Source of the DNA: an uncultured Pelagibacteraceae bacterium
Lineage (GTDB): Bacteria; Pseudomonadota; Alphaproteobacteria; Pelagibacterales; Pelagibacteraceae
Direction: 5' to 3'
NCBI GenBank assembly: GCA_902587755.1
Contig: CACIMN010000003.1
Span: 124,001-188,000, forward strand
Length of the DNA stretch: 64,000 bases
This document shows positions 49,888 to 60,652 of this stretch, piece after piece. The notes under the pieces were generated by a model, which saw only the letters and a list, made by a program, of their open reading frames with translations, was not told the DNA's origin and searched no databases. The position numbers and the translations under genes were made by a program. Position 1 is the stretch's first letter. Every line of letters starts with the position of its first letter.

Positions 49888-51225
49888 ATGAATGAAATTG
49901 TAAATTATTCTGTTGAAGAATTAATAAATAAAATTTCAAATTCTCAAATTACTTCTGTCGAAATATGTGAAGCCTATATTGAGAGAGTTAATAAGTTTGA
50001 AAAAGATATAAATGCTTGGGCTTTTTTTGACAAAGAATTGTTATTGGAAAAAGCCAAAGAGTCAGATGCTTACAAAAAATCTGGAAAACCAACTGGACCG
50101 TTACATGGTATTCCTGTAGCTGTTAAGGATATTGTTGGTACTTTAGATATGCCAACAGAATGTGGAACGCCAATAAGAAAAGGGAAATCATATTCACAAA
50201 ATGCGGAAATAATTGATTTATTAACATCTTCAGGGGCTATTGTGATGGGTAAAACAGTTACTACAGAATTAGCATATTTAAATCCCTCTAAAACAAAAAA
50301 TCCACACGATTATTCACGAACACCAGGAGGATCATCGAGTGGTTCTGCTGCAGTTATTGCATCTTATATGGCACCACTTTCAATTGGATCACAAACTGGT
50401 GGCTCAATAATTAGACCAGCATCTTATTGTGGTGTTGTTGGATACAAACCTTCATTTGGTCTTATTTCTAGAAATGGAGTATTAAAGACTTCCGAAAAAC
50501 TTGATCATTTAGGAGTTTTTGGAAAAACAGTCGAGGACATAGCTTATTTAGTTAAAGAGTTAATTAAAAAAGATTCCCATGACCCTGCTACTGTATATTA
50601 CTCTTCAAGTAATATGGTTGATGCTGTAAAAAAAGGTCCTTTGTATGAACCAAAATTTATTTTTTATAAAACTGAATTTTGGAAAACAATTGACAAAAAA
50701 TCTAAGGAAGCTTTTGAATATTTTATAAAGTCATTTAAAAAAAATATTGAAGTCCATGATACTCCTTCTTATTTTAAAGATATCCATAAATATCATCAAA
50801 TAATTTACGAAAGTGATTTAGCTAATAATTTTAGTGATTATTATAAAAATTATAAATCGAAACTTTCAAAAATTATGCAAAATGCAATTGCAAATGGAAG
50901 AAAACATACTGCAAAAGAATATGCTGAAGCAATAGATTTTATGAAAAGAAGTTATGACTCTTATAAAGAAGTATTTGAGGATTATCATGGGGTTTTATCC
51001 CCATCCAGCCCAGGCGTTGCCCTAAAAGGTCTAAAGAGTACTGGATCAGCAGATTTTAATAAAGTTTGGTCTTATTTAGGAACTCCTTGTATTTCACTTC
51101 CTTTACTTCAGGGTGAAAATAATTTACCATTAGGAATTCAAGTTATTGGAGAGAGATATGACGATAATCGTTTCTTAGGGGTTTCCAGTTGGCTTGAAAA
51201 GGAAAGCGAAAAATTTAATGAATAA
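49888..51225 (+). CDS. Amidase (AS family)
   Basis: GPLHGIPVAVKDI, DYSRTPGGSSSGSAAVIASYMAPLSIGSQTGGSIIRPASYCGVVGYKPS. Confidence 0.95.
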   Translation: MNEIVNYSVEELINKISNSQITSVEICEAYIERVNKFEKDINAWAFFDKELLLEKAKESDAYKKSGKPTGPLHGIPVAVKDIVGTLDMPTECGTPIRKGKSYSQNAEIIDLLTSSGAIVMGKTVTTELAYLNPSKTKNPHDYSRTPGGSSSGSAAVIASYMAPLSIGSQTGGSIIRPASYCGVVGYKPSFGLISRNGVLKTSEKLDHLGVFGKTVEDIAYLVKELIKKDSHDPATVYYSSSNMVDAVKKGPLYEPKFIFYKTEFWKTIDKKSKEAFEYFIKSFKKNIEVHDTPSYFKDIHKYHQIIYESDLANNFSDYYKNYKSKLSKIMQNAIANGRKHTAKEYAEAIDFMKRSYDSYKEVFEDYHGVLSPSSPGVALKGLKSTGSADFNKVWSYLGTPCISLPLLQGENNLPLGIQVIGERYDDNRFLGVSSWLEKESEKFNE

Positions 51226-51394
51226 ACTTGTAACACTAATAGGACTTTCTTTTGCAATCTTTTTTCTTTTAGGTTTAGCAACAACACTTACAAGATCTAT
51301 GATGATAGGTTTTCTTGATGTATTACCAGTTTATATATTAATGATACTTGCGATATCGATGATGTTATACGAAGCCTTTTTTGACAAAAAATAA
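51218..51394 (+). CDS. Small two-TM hypothetical membrane protein
   Basis: Short ORF overlapping the amidase stop; MNKLVTLIGLSFAIFFLLGLATTLTRSMM. Confidence 0.65.
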   Translation: MNKLVTLIGLSFAIFFLLGLATTLTRSMMIGFLDVLPVYILMILAISMMLYEAFFDKK

Positions 51395-51522
51395 ATTTAA
51401 TAATTCCTAAATTTACTACCTCTGATTGTATTATATTCTTTCAATAGGAATTTTAGTATAGACTTAAACGTCCAATTGTAATTTAATCTGTGCAGTTAAT
51501 TAACAAAGAAGAGGAGATACTA

Positions 51523-52656
51523 ATGATTAAAGAAAAAAAATCATTGAAGGTTTCTAGATCACCTTCAAGAAGAAAGTTCTTTAAAACTGCAGCTGCAACT
51601 GGTGTTGCTGCTGTTGCAGCATCATCTTTATCTGCTCCAGCTGTTGCCAAAGAGAGAATAGAAGCTTCTATGGTAGCTACTTGGCCAAGAGATTTTCCAG
51701 GCCTTGGAACTGGTGCACAAAGACTTGCTCAAAGATTGAGTGATATGAGTGATGGTAGAATTCAAGTTACTTATTATGCTGCTAATGAAAGGGTAAAAGC
51801 ATTTGACTCGTTTGATGAAGTTGCTTCAGGCAATTCCCAAATGTATCACGGTGCTGATTACTACTGGGTTAAAAAACACCCTGCATTTGGATATTTTACT
51901 GCCGTTCCATTTGGTTTCACATATGCTGAAATGAATGCTTGGTTAAAATTTGCTGGTGGACAAGAGCTGTGGGATGAATTGACTGACGATTTCGGAACTC
52001 AAAGTTTTGCTGCTGGTAACACTGGAGTGCAAATGGGTGGTTGGTTTAACAAAAAAATTAGATCAGCTAATGATATTAAGGGTTTAAAAATGCGTATGCC
52101 TGGTTTAGGTGGACAAGTACTTGGAAAACTTGGTGGTTCTCCAATTTCACTTCCAGGTGGACAAATTTATGAAAACCTTGTGTCTGGTGCAATTGATGCA
52201 ACGGAATGGGTAGGACCTTGGAATGATGAGGCTTTCAAATTTTATGAAGCAGCCAAGTATTATTACTATCCAGGAATGCACGAACCAGGATCAACCCTAT
52301 GTTGTGGTGTAAATAAATCTTGGTTCACAAGTCTAACAAAGTCAGATCAGTTGATTATAAAGACTGCTTGTGACTGGGCTGATACAACTACTATGGCAGA
52401 ATATAATGCAAAAAATGGAGCAGCATTAGATCGTTTAGTAAACGAAAATGGAGTTAAACTTGAGAAGTTTAACGATAAAGTTTATGACGCTTTTGCTAAA
52501 GGTGCTGCAGAAGTTTTTGACGAAGTTCAGCAACATAGTGCCCTTGCTCAGAAAGTGCATGCTGCTTTTGTTAAAGGACGAAAAGAAATAGGTGCTTGGA
52601 CAAACTTGTCTGACTCACCGTACATTTCTCAAAGAAATAGAGCATTAGGAGTATAA
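51523..52656 (+). CDS. TRAP transporter substrate-binding protein (DctP family, second system) with Tat signal
   Basis: SPSRRKFFKTAAATGVAAVAA; ATWPRDFPGLGTGAQRLAQRLSDMSDGRI; LPGGQIYENLVSGAIDATEWVGPWND. Confidence 0.95.
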   Translation: MIKEKKSLKVSRSPSRRKFFKTAAATGVAAVAASSLSAPAVAKERIEASMVATWPRDFPGLGTGAQRLAQRLSDMSDGRIQVTYYAANERVKAFDSFDEVASGNSQMYHGADYYWVKKHPAFGYFTAVPFGFTYAEMNAWLKFAGGQELWDELTDDFGTQSFAAGNTGVQMGGWFNKKIRSANDIKGLKMRMPGLGGQVLGKLGGSPISLPGGQIYENLVSGAIDATEWVGPWNDEAFKFYEAAKYYYYPGMHEPGSTLCCGVNKSWFTSLTKSDQLIIKTACDWADTTTMAEYNAKNGAALDRLVNENGVKLEKFNDKVYDAFAKGAAEVFDEVQQHSALAQKVHAAFVKGRKEIGAWTNLSDSPYISQRNRALGV

Positions 52657-52675
52657 TTTAATTCTAATTAATACT

Positions 52676-52703
52676 AGAGGGCCCTTAAATGGGCCCTCTT
52701 TTT
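52676..52703 (+). terminator. Rho-independent terminator after second TRAP dctP
   Basis: AGAGGGCCC ttaaat GGGCCCTCT followed by T-run. Confidence 0.95.
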
Positions 52704-52727
52704 ATATATCATTAAAAGTTTTGTCAT

Positions 52728-53711
52728 ATGATTGAGAAAAAAAACTTATCTATTTTAATAAGAATATTTAGTTATTCTATCTTAACATTAACATTAATTT
52801 TTTTAATAAATAATGTTTTAACAGTTTGGTTTGATTGGCCAGGAGTTAAAAAACTTTTTTCTCACTATGAAATATTTGGATTTAAAAAATTAAATGAACC
52901 TTTAGAGGGACTTGCGATGAGTCTGTCGTATATTCAATTATTATTTTATTTTTTATCTTTTATAGGAGTTATAATGCTTGTTTTAAAATCTTTAAAACAA
53001 ACATTACAAACAGACTCAGAAATACTAAAAAAAATAACAGCATATATTATTAGATCTTCATTCTGGGCAGTGCTAATTGTTGGAGTAGCAGATTTTTTAA
53101 TCTCATTTATGGTTGTAGAAAAATTGGTCGAGCCAATTTTTGGGGAACAAGTTAAAATTAATTTAGTAAAACCTGCTTTCAGAATTTCATATATACATTT
53201 CCCACTTATATTAGCTTCTTTTGTAATTGGTTATTTCACAAGATCTGTAGGATTTATTTGGTTAGCAGTTTTAGTAGTTGGAAGTGAATTCTTGATAGTT
53301 GTATCAAGATTTATATTTCAATATGAACAAGCTTTTCAAGGAGATCTTGTTCGTTTTTGGTATGCTGCACTTTATCTTTTTGCAAGTGCATATGCATTAA
53401 TTCACGAAGGTCATGTAAGAGTTGATGTTTTGTATGCTAATTTTAGTGAGAGAAAGAAGGCATGGACGAATGCAATTGGATCTCTCATTTTAGGCATTCC
53501 TTTATGTTTGATAGTTATATTTTTGGGTATGGGTGGTAAAGCTAGTATCATTAATGGTCCAGTAATTTCATTTGAAATTACTCAGCAAGGTTCAAATGGA
53601 TTATATTTACTTTATTTAATGGCAGTTTACTTAGCAGTATTTGCAGTAAGTATGTTAACTCAATTCACAAGTTATTTTATGAGTAGTAGTCACAAACTTT
53701 TAAATAATTAA
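52728..53711 (+). CDS. TRAP transporter small permease (DctQ, large variant)
   Basis: QGDLVRFWYAALYLFASAYALIHEGHVRVDVLYANFSERKKAW, extra N-terminal TM helices. Confidence 0.9.
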   Translation: MIEKKNLSILIRIFSYSILTLTLIFLINNVLTVWFDWPGVKKLFSHYEIFGFKKLNEPLEGLAMSLSYIQLLFYFLSFIGVIMLVLKSLKQTLQTDSEILKKITAYIIRSSFWAVLIVGVADFLISFMVVEKLVEPIFGEQVKINLVKPAFRISYIHFPLILASFVIGYFTRSVGFIWLAVLVVGSEFLIVVSRFIFQYEQAFQGDLVRFWYAALYLFASAYALIHEGHVRVDVLYANFSERKKAWTNAIGSLILGIPLCLIVIFLGMGGKASIINGPVISFEITQQGSNGLYLLYLMAVYLAVFAVSMLTQFTSYFMSSSHKLLNN

Positions 53712-53714
53712 ATA

Positions 53715-56367
53715 ATGGAACATTTATTTTTAGCTTTACTGGTAATTATAATGATTGGAGCTTTGGCATCTGGTTTTCCAGTAGCTTTTGCACTACCTGG
53801 ATCAGCAATAATTTCAATAGGACTAGCTGCTTTTTTCGGTTATTTATTTGCAGGAGACCCCAGTGCTTATTTTGCTGTTGATGGGCCTAAAGAATGGTTA
53901 ACCGCTGGTATTACTAATTTTAGGAGTAATTATTGGGATGTAGAAACTGACACCTTAATTGCGATCCCATTGTTTATCTTTATGGGGATAATGTTGCAAA
54001 AATCAAAAATTGCAGAAGACCTTTTAGTTACTATGGGACAACTATTTGGACCAATTCCAGGAGGGCTTGGTATTTCCGTTATCTTTGTTGGTGCATTACT
54101 TGCAGCGACAACCGGAATAGTTGGAGCAACAGTAATAGCAATGGGACTAATTTCTTTGCCCACAATGTTAAATAATAAATATGACAAAAGATTAGCAAGT
54201 GGAATTGTTTGTTCCTCTGGTACACTTGGTCAAATTATACCTCCTTCAATTGTCTTAATTATCATTGCTGATCAATTGGCAAGTGCCGCTGATGTTGCAA
54301 ATACTATGCGTCAGACTGATTATAAAATTTTAACTGGCGAATTTAATATGCCTGGAGAATTTAGAGTAGGGTCTACTTCAGCTGGAGATATGTTTTTAGG
54401 AGCATTATTACCAGGATTAGTTTTGGTTGGATTGTATATGCTTTACATATTTGTGTATGCAAGATTAAACCCAAAAGCAGCTCCTCCTGTTCCATTTAAA
54501 GGAAATTTCGATTCTAAATTTTGGATCAAAGTTATTTTAGTAATTATTCCACCACTTGCTCTAATCTTTGCAGTTTTAGGATCTATACTTATGGGTATTG
54601 CTACAGTAAATCAGGCTGGATCAATAGGTGCTATTGGTGCAACAATGATGGCAGGCTATCGATTGCATCAAGGTAAAAAGAATGCATACTATCCAATAAT
54701 AATTTCAATCGTATCTTTAATTCCAATTTATTTTTTATCTAAAAATTATAACTTAAATATTAAAGCTGTTGACACTAGAGACCTAGGCGCAATATTAATT
54801 GCATTATTTTTTACAATTACATTCTTAGCAAGTGTCGTATGGAGTTTTTGGAGAGCATTTAAAATAGATGATGTTTTAAAAGAAGTTGTTGTAGAAACTT
54901 GTGTAACTACCTCAATGGTTTTTTATAATTTTACTCGGAGCAGCAATGTTAACCTCTGGATTTAGGGCATTTGGAGGTGAAGAGTTAGTAAGAGACTTTC
55001 TTCAAGATTTACCAGGAGGGTTTTGGACTCAGTTCGTTGTTGTAATGGTAGTAATTTTTTTATTAGGTTTCTTTCTTGATTTTATTGAAATAGCTGTAGT
55101 TGTTGTTCCTATTATTGCTCCTATATTATTAGCAGAACCAGGTGCGAATGTAAGTGCAATTTGGCTTGGTGTTATGATTGGGGTAAATTTACAAACTTCA
55201 TTTTTAACCCCACCATTTGGATTTGCTTTATTTTATTTAAAAGGAGTAGCTTCAAAACTTGTTACTACTTTAAATATTTGGAAAGGAGTTGTTCCGTTTA
55301 TTATTTTACAATTGATAGGTCTTGGAATTGTTGGTTTCTATCCTTCATTGGTAAATTATTTACCAGCAAGAACATATCTAACTTCTAATGTAGCTCCACC
55401 ACCAATGAATCCAAAACTACAATATTGCTTACAAGAATATAAATTTGCAATTTATAATAATGAAGAACAAACAATTACAAATGCAATTAAGAATATGCAG
55501 AAATTAATTCCAGCAAATCTTCCAGTAGATAAATTAGATATCTTTGAAGAGCATTTTGATAATGCTTTAGGAACTTTTGCTATAGTTAAAAAATTACAAA
55601 AAACTGAGCAAGAATATGATTTATTTACAAAAAATTATAAAGATCTTCATTTTAATGTAAGAAAAATTCAGAAAAAAGTTAGAAAAATTGACCAAAAAAT
55701 AAAAAAGTTAAAAGCTGAAATTAGAAACTTAGACGAAGATAATTTATCAGCTAAAAATAAATTAGAATTAAAAATTGAGAATTACGAGCTAGAAATTAAA
55801 GAACTTCAAAATAAAATTCCTGAAATCTGGAAAACTAAAAATGGAGAGTTTGAAATATTACATAAAGCAAAAAACACAAGAACCAAGAGATATAGAAAAA
55901 ATGTAGATGAAGCTTATGAAACTTTAGATCAAATTGTATTGTTTCTAAATGATCATGAAAAATTAAAAGAACTTTTACCAGAAATAAAAGAATTAAAATA
56001 TAGCGTTGATAATAAAAATTTTGAAAAATCTATTTCAATAATTGATAACCTTTTTGAAAAATTAGGAGAAATTTCTGGAACTGAAGAATTTGCAAATAAA
56101 CTAGATGACTTAATTTCTGTCATAGATAACGATGAGATTGATGAACAAAAATTAATTGAAGTAAGTTCAGAAACTTTCAATCTTTTCAATTTAGAAGTTT
56201 CATGGAGAGATGATGCTAATAAAAATTTATTACCTGAATTAATTAAATATAATGATGTAATTAAACACAATATTGGACTAAGACTTCAAAGTAGATTAAC
56301 TAAAGAACAAGCTAAATTTGTTGCAAGATGTAACTCAGTTCACCGAGATATATCTTTAAACTTTTAA
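53715..56367 (+). CDS. TRAP transporter large permease (DctM) with long C-terminal coiled-coil extension, interrupted by +1 frameshift in a T6 tract (ORFs 53715..54965 and 54946..56367)
   Basis: N-part GIVCSSGTLGQIIPPSIVLIIIADQLAS; C-part FLDFIEIAVVVVPIIAP...GVNLQTSFLTPPFGFALFYLKG; removing one T at 54919-54924 joins them as MVFIILLGAAMLTSGFRAFGGEEL. Confidence 0.9.
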
Positions 56368-56406
56368 TTCTTTGGAATTTGTTTTTCAATCATTCTTCAA
56401 TGAGAA

Positions 56407-57990
56407 TTAATATCCTTTTGCATATCCATCTTTTCTAGGATCTGATCCACCTAAGAGATCACCTTCACTTCTATTTATTTTTATTGCTTGGCCCCCACCA
56501 TGTGTACCATCAAAATATTCTACATTATGACCTATTTCTTTGAGTCCATAGAAAATTTCTTTATCAACAGTTTTTTCTAGTTTGTAAATATTATTAAAAT
56601 GAAAAGCTCTCGGAAAACTCAAAGCTTCTTGTGGTCCCATTCCAAAATCAATCATATTATTTAAAACATGAACTTGTCCCACTGGTTGATATTGGCCTCC
56701 CATAACGCCATAACTTAAAGTTGCTTTGTTGTTTTTATCAATAAGCATACCAGGAATAATAGTATGTAAAGGTCTTTTTAAGCCTGCTATACAGTTTGGA
56801 TGCCCATTTTCTACTCTAAAATTTGTACCCCTATTATGTAAAAGTATTCCACTTTTATTTGTTGTAATACCTGATCCGAATACATAACAAACAGAATTGA
56901 TTATTGATACACTATTTAAATCCTTATCTACTACTGTTAAATATATTGTTTCTGGATGAGCTGGAATATTTAAGTCACCAACATCACTGCACGAATTTAA
57001 GTAAATTTTATTAAAAATTTCCTTAATATTTTTATCACTTAAAATTTCTTCTAAATTAAGGTTAACAAAATTTGGATCGCCTAAAATAGTTTCTTTAACT
57101 TTATAAGCTTGCTTTGTAACTTCTGCTTCAAGATGGAATCTTTCTGTACTATTTAATTTATAATTTTGAATATTTAGTTTTTCTAATAACTTCATCATAA
57201 TCAATACTGTAACACCAGGACCATTGGGAGGGCATTGATGAATAAAATCACCCTTATAATTAGATTTGATTGTATCTGATCTTATTGTACTCTGTTTTGA
57301 AAAATCCTCAAAAGTATGTACACCACCTAATTCATTTAAAGTTTCAATTATATCTTTTGCGATTTCTCCTTCATAAAATTCTTTACTTCCTTTTTTGCTA
57401 ATTGCTTCAAGTGTTTCTCCTAAAGCAATATTTTTCATTAATTCATTTTCTTGATAAGTACGACCATCTTTCAAAAAAATTTTTTTTGAATTTTCATTAC
57501 CATTAATTTTATTCAAACTATTTTTCCAAGCATTTGATACGACTTTTGTAACTCTATGGCCATTCTTTGCTATATCAATTGCACCTAAAAATAATTGTTC
57601 AAAATCTAGCTTACCAAATTCCTTATGAATTTTTTCCCAAGCATTAAGTGCACCAGGAATTGTGACTGAATGTGGACTAGTTAATCCAATTTTATCAATA
57701 TTCCTATCATTAAAAAAATTGTAATTTAATTTTTCAGGCGCTAAACCTGATCCATTAAAAGACACAGCATCCTTGTTATCCATCTTAACTATTGCAAAAC
57801 AGTCGCCACCAATACTCGTTGCATTAGGCTCTACTACAGATAAAACAACCGAAGCAGCAATTGAAGCATCCACGGCATTTCCACCCATTTTGAGTATTTT
57901 TAATGCTTCCTCTGTAGCTAAAGGATGTGAAGTTGCAGCCATTGCATTTGAAGAGCGTGCATCTTTATCTTTTGTTGACTGATTATTCAT
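56407..57990 (-). CDS. Gamma-glutamyltransferase family protein
   Basis: ATSHPLATEEALKILKMGGNAVDASIAASVVLSVVEPNATSIGGDCFA, YLTVVDKDLNSVSIINSVCYVFGSGI. Confidence 0.95.
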   Translation of the reverse strand: MNNQSTKDKDARSSNAMAATSHPLATEEALKILKMGGNAVDASIAASVVLSVVEPNATSIGGDCFAIVKMDNKDAVSFNGSGLAPEKLNYNFFNDRNIDKIGLTSPHSVTIPGALNAWEKIHKEFGKLDFEQLFLGAIDIAKNGHRVTKVVSNAWKNSLNKINGNENSKKIFLKDGRTYQENELMKNIALGETLEAISKKGSKEFYEGEIAKDIIETLNELGGVHTFEDFSKQSTIRSDTIKSNYKGDFIHQCPPNGPGVTVLIMMKLLEKLNIQNYKLNSTERFHLEAEVTKQAYKVKETILGDPNFVNLNLEEILSDKNIKEIFNKIYLNSCSDVGDLNIPAHPETIYLTVVDKDLNSVSIINSVCYVFGSGITTNKSGILLHNRGTNFRVENGHPNCIAGLKRPLHTIIPGMLIDKNNKATLSYGVMGGQYQPVGQVHVLNNMIDFGMGPQEALSFPRAFHFNNIYKLEKTVDKEIFYGLKEIGHNVEYFDGTHGGGQAIKINRSEGDLLGGSDPRKDGYAKGY

Positions 57991-58019
57991 AGTACAGATT
58001 AATCCTCAAAAATTTATAA

Positions 58020-59232
58020 ATGATTACTAAAGTAAATAAAAGCATTATCATATTCTGTATTTTTGCCTTTGGTTTTTTATTATCTAATCTAGTAAGATCC
58101 ATCACAGCAACATTGACACCTGTCCTCACATATGAATTCGATTTAACAGCTGGAAATTTAGGGCTATTAGCTGGAGGTTATTTTATAGGTTTTTCAATAA
58201 TGCAAGTTCCAATAGGACTACTCTTGGATAAATTTGGTCCAAAAAAAGTAGTTGGATATTTTTTAATTATAGCATTAGTAGGAACGATTTCGTTTGCATT
58301 AGCAAAAAGCTTCTCTGGATTACTTGTTTCTAGAATATTTATCGGTATTGGCGTGAGCGCTTGTATGATGGGACCACTGACAGGATACAGAGTTTGGTTT
58401 GCTGAAAAGTATCAACAGAGAGCAAATTCTTGGATGTTAATGGTAGCAAATATAGGGTTTGTCTCTTCGACTTTACCTGTTCAAATTTTATTACCTTACA
58501 TGGGCTGGAGATGGATTTTTATATTAATAGCTATACTCATCCTAATAAGTATTATTCTAATATTCTTATTTACACCTAATTGGGAGCAGACAGAAAATTC
58601 TACAATTGATGCAGAAAAAAAAAAGCCTAGCTGAAATCTGGAAGAATAAGTTTTTTATAAGTATGGTCCCATTAGCATTTATTAATTATGGCGGTATCCA
58701 AGCAATTCAAACGCTTTGGGCTGGACCTTGGATGTTAAATATAACTGGATATTCACCATTTCAAAGTGCTACAGGGTTATTTTGGATCAATGTAACCATG
58801 TTGGCATCATACTTTTTATGGGGCTATATTTTGCCTAAACTTTCTGATTACGGCATAAGCAGTATCAAATTAATTAAATTTGGACTGCCCATAAGCTACT
58901 TTGTTTTTTTTCTGATAATATTCCTTGGGACTAAAGCTGGAGCATTATTATTTGCAATATATATTATGACTTCAATAGTGATTTCTCTTACACAACCAGC
59001 AATAGCTTTAAATTTTTCACAAAGTCTTGCAGGTAAATCACTCACCTCTTACAATGTATTTATTCATTCAGGAACATTTTTTATGCAATGGGGAATTGGA
59101 TTATTTATAGACTTATTTAATTCAAAAGGATTTGATATATTAAGTAGTTATAGAATTTCTTTTTCGATTTTTTTAATTCTTTGTATATTAAGTTATATTT
59201 TTTTCATTTATCTAAATAAAAATAATGATTAA
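58020..59232 (+). CDS. MFS transporter split by +1 frameshift in an A10 tract (ORFs 58020..58634 and 58606..59232)
   Basis: N-half GGYFIGFSIMQVPIGLLLDKFGPKKV; C-half six-TM continuing from IWKNKFFISMVPLAFINYGGIQAIQTLWAGPW; joins if one A of 58615-58624 is removed. Confidence 0.88.
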
Positions 59233-60040
59233 TAAAAAAATGACATTAATAAATATATTTTTTTTTATATTTACAATTTATACTTTGATTTGTATTTTTC
59301 TTTTTTTTTATCAAAGAAATTTGATGTACCATCCAAATGAGAATAATTATTCTGGAGACAATTTAGAGGTTAAAATTGAAAAAGTAAGTATCCAAACATC
59401 AGATAATATTAATCTTTTAGGCTGGTTTCATAATAAAAATTTAAAAAGTTATAAAACAATAGTTTATTTTCATGGAAATGCTGGGACACTTGAAAACAGA
59501 GTCCATAAATTAAATCATTTTAAAGACATGGATGTTAATTTTTTAATTATTGCATGGAGAGGGTTTAGTGGAAATAAAGGCAAACCAAGTGAGGAGGGTC
59601 TTTATATAGATGGTACTAGCGCAATAAACTGGCTAAAAGAAAAAGGTCTGAAAGAAGAAGATATAATTATTTATGGAGAGTCATTAGGTACTGGAATTGC
59701 TACAGAAATTACTCAGAATAAAAATTTTGCAGGATTAATATTGGAAACACCCTTCACATCAATGATAGAGGCTGCGAAAAATTTTTATCCATATATTCCG
59801 GTTGGTTTGATTTTAAAAGATAAGTATGAAAATAATGAAAAAATTAAAAATATTAATATTCCAGTATTAGTAATGCATGGTGAGGCTGACCAAATAGTTC
59901 CATTTTGGATGGGTAAAAAAATTTTTAATTTAGCAAGTGAACCTAAATATTCATATTTTACAAAATATGACGATCATATGATGGAATATGATGATAAACT
60001 TGTATTAGCCCTAAAATCGTTTGTTGATAGTTTAAATTAA
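59225..60040 (+). CDS. Alpha/beta hydrolase (BEM46/ABHD13-like), N-terminal membrane anchor
   Basis: TIVYFHGNAGTLENR, IIYGESLGTGIATEI, VLVMHGEADQIVPFWMG. Confidence 0.92.
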   Translation: MINKKMTLINIFFFIFTIYTLICIFLFFYQRNLMYHPNENNYSGDNLEVKIEKVSIQTSDNINLLGWFHNKNLKSYKTIVYFHGNAGTLENRVHKLNHFKDMDVNFLIIAWRGFSGNKGKPSEEGLYIDGTSAINWLKEKGLKEEDIIIYGESLGTGIATEITQNKNFAGLILETPFTSMIEAAKNFYPYIPVGLILKDKYENNEKIKNINIPVLVMHGEADQIVPFWMGKKIFNLASEPKYSYFTKYDDHMMEYDDKLVLALKSFVDSLN

Positions 60041-60088
60041 GCCATAATCTAAACAAAGATAATTCAAATTTTTTTTTTAGGTTGATCT

Positions 60089-60652
60089 ATGAAAAATTTT
60101 TTCTTATTTTTTATTGTTCTTTTTTCTTTAAATAATTTATCAAATGCCAAAGAAAATTTAGCATCTGTAGACAGCCTTTTTCATATTGATCAAATGAATT
60201 CGCACGATGAAAATTTTGCATTATATTTTAAAACCCGTGAAAAAGCTGTCATGGCTCGAGGAGAAAATTCAAATTATATTAATGATTTTCCAAAAGATCT
60301 TTATATTTATAACTACAAAACGAAAGAGTCCTTGCCATTAATTTCTTATGAATGGTTTCCCAAAACAGCAAAATATTTTTTGCAAGAGTATGATTTCCCA
60401 GTTTTTCCAGATGATTTTGCATATTATCTTTTAAAAGATAACAAAACTCTGGTGATGATTAGTGCTATAAAAAGTCTAAAAGCTAATTTTAAATTTGATA
60501 TTGTTGAAAAAAAGTTAGAGCTTTATCCTGTAAATGGAAAATTTGATTTTATTATTTCTTCGATAGCTAAAAATTGTGGACACTATGAATTTAAAGAACA
60601 TTATAAATGTAGTTTTTATAAACCTCTAATTTCCAGTACCTTAATTAATTAA
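60089..60652 (+). CDS. Hypothetical exported protein
   Basis: N-terminal signal peptide MKNFFLFFIVLFSLNNLSNAKE; no recognised domain. Confidence 0.7.
   Translation: MKNFFLFFIVLFSLNNLSNAKENLASVDSLFHIDQMNSHDENFALYFKTREKAVMARGENSNYINDFPKDLYIYNYKTKESLPLISYEWFPKTAKYFLQEYDFPVFPDDFAYYLLKDNKTLVMISAIKSLKANFKFDIVEKKLELYPVNGKFDFIISSIAKNCGHYEFKEHYKCSFYKPLISSTLIN

Noticed and set aside
55161-55388. 75-aa ORF within dctM
   Set aside because: Out-of-frame overlap with conserved transmembrane coding sequence.
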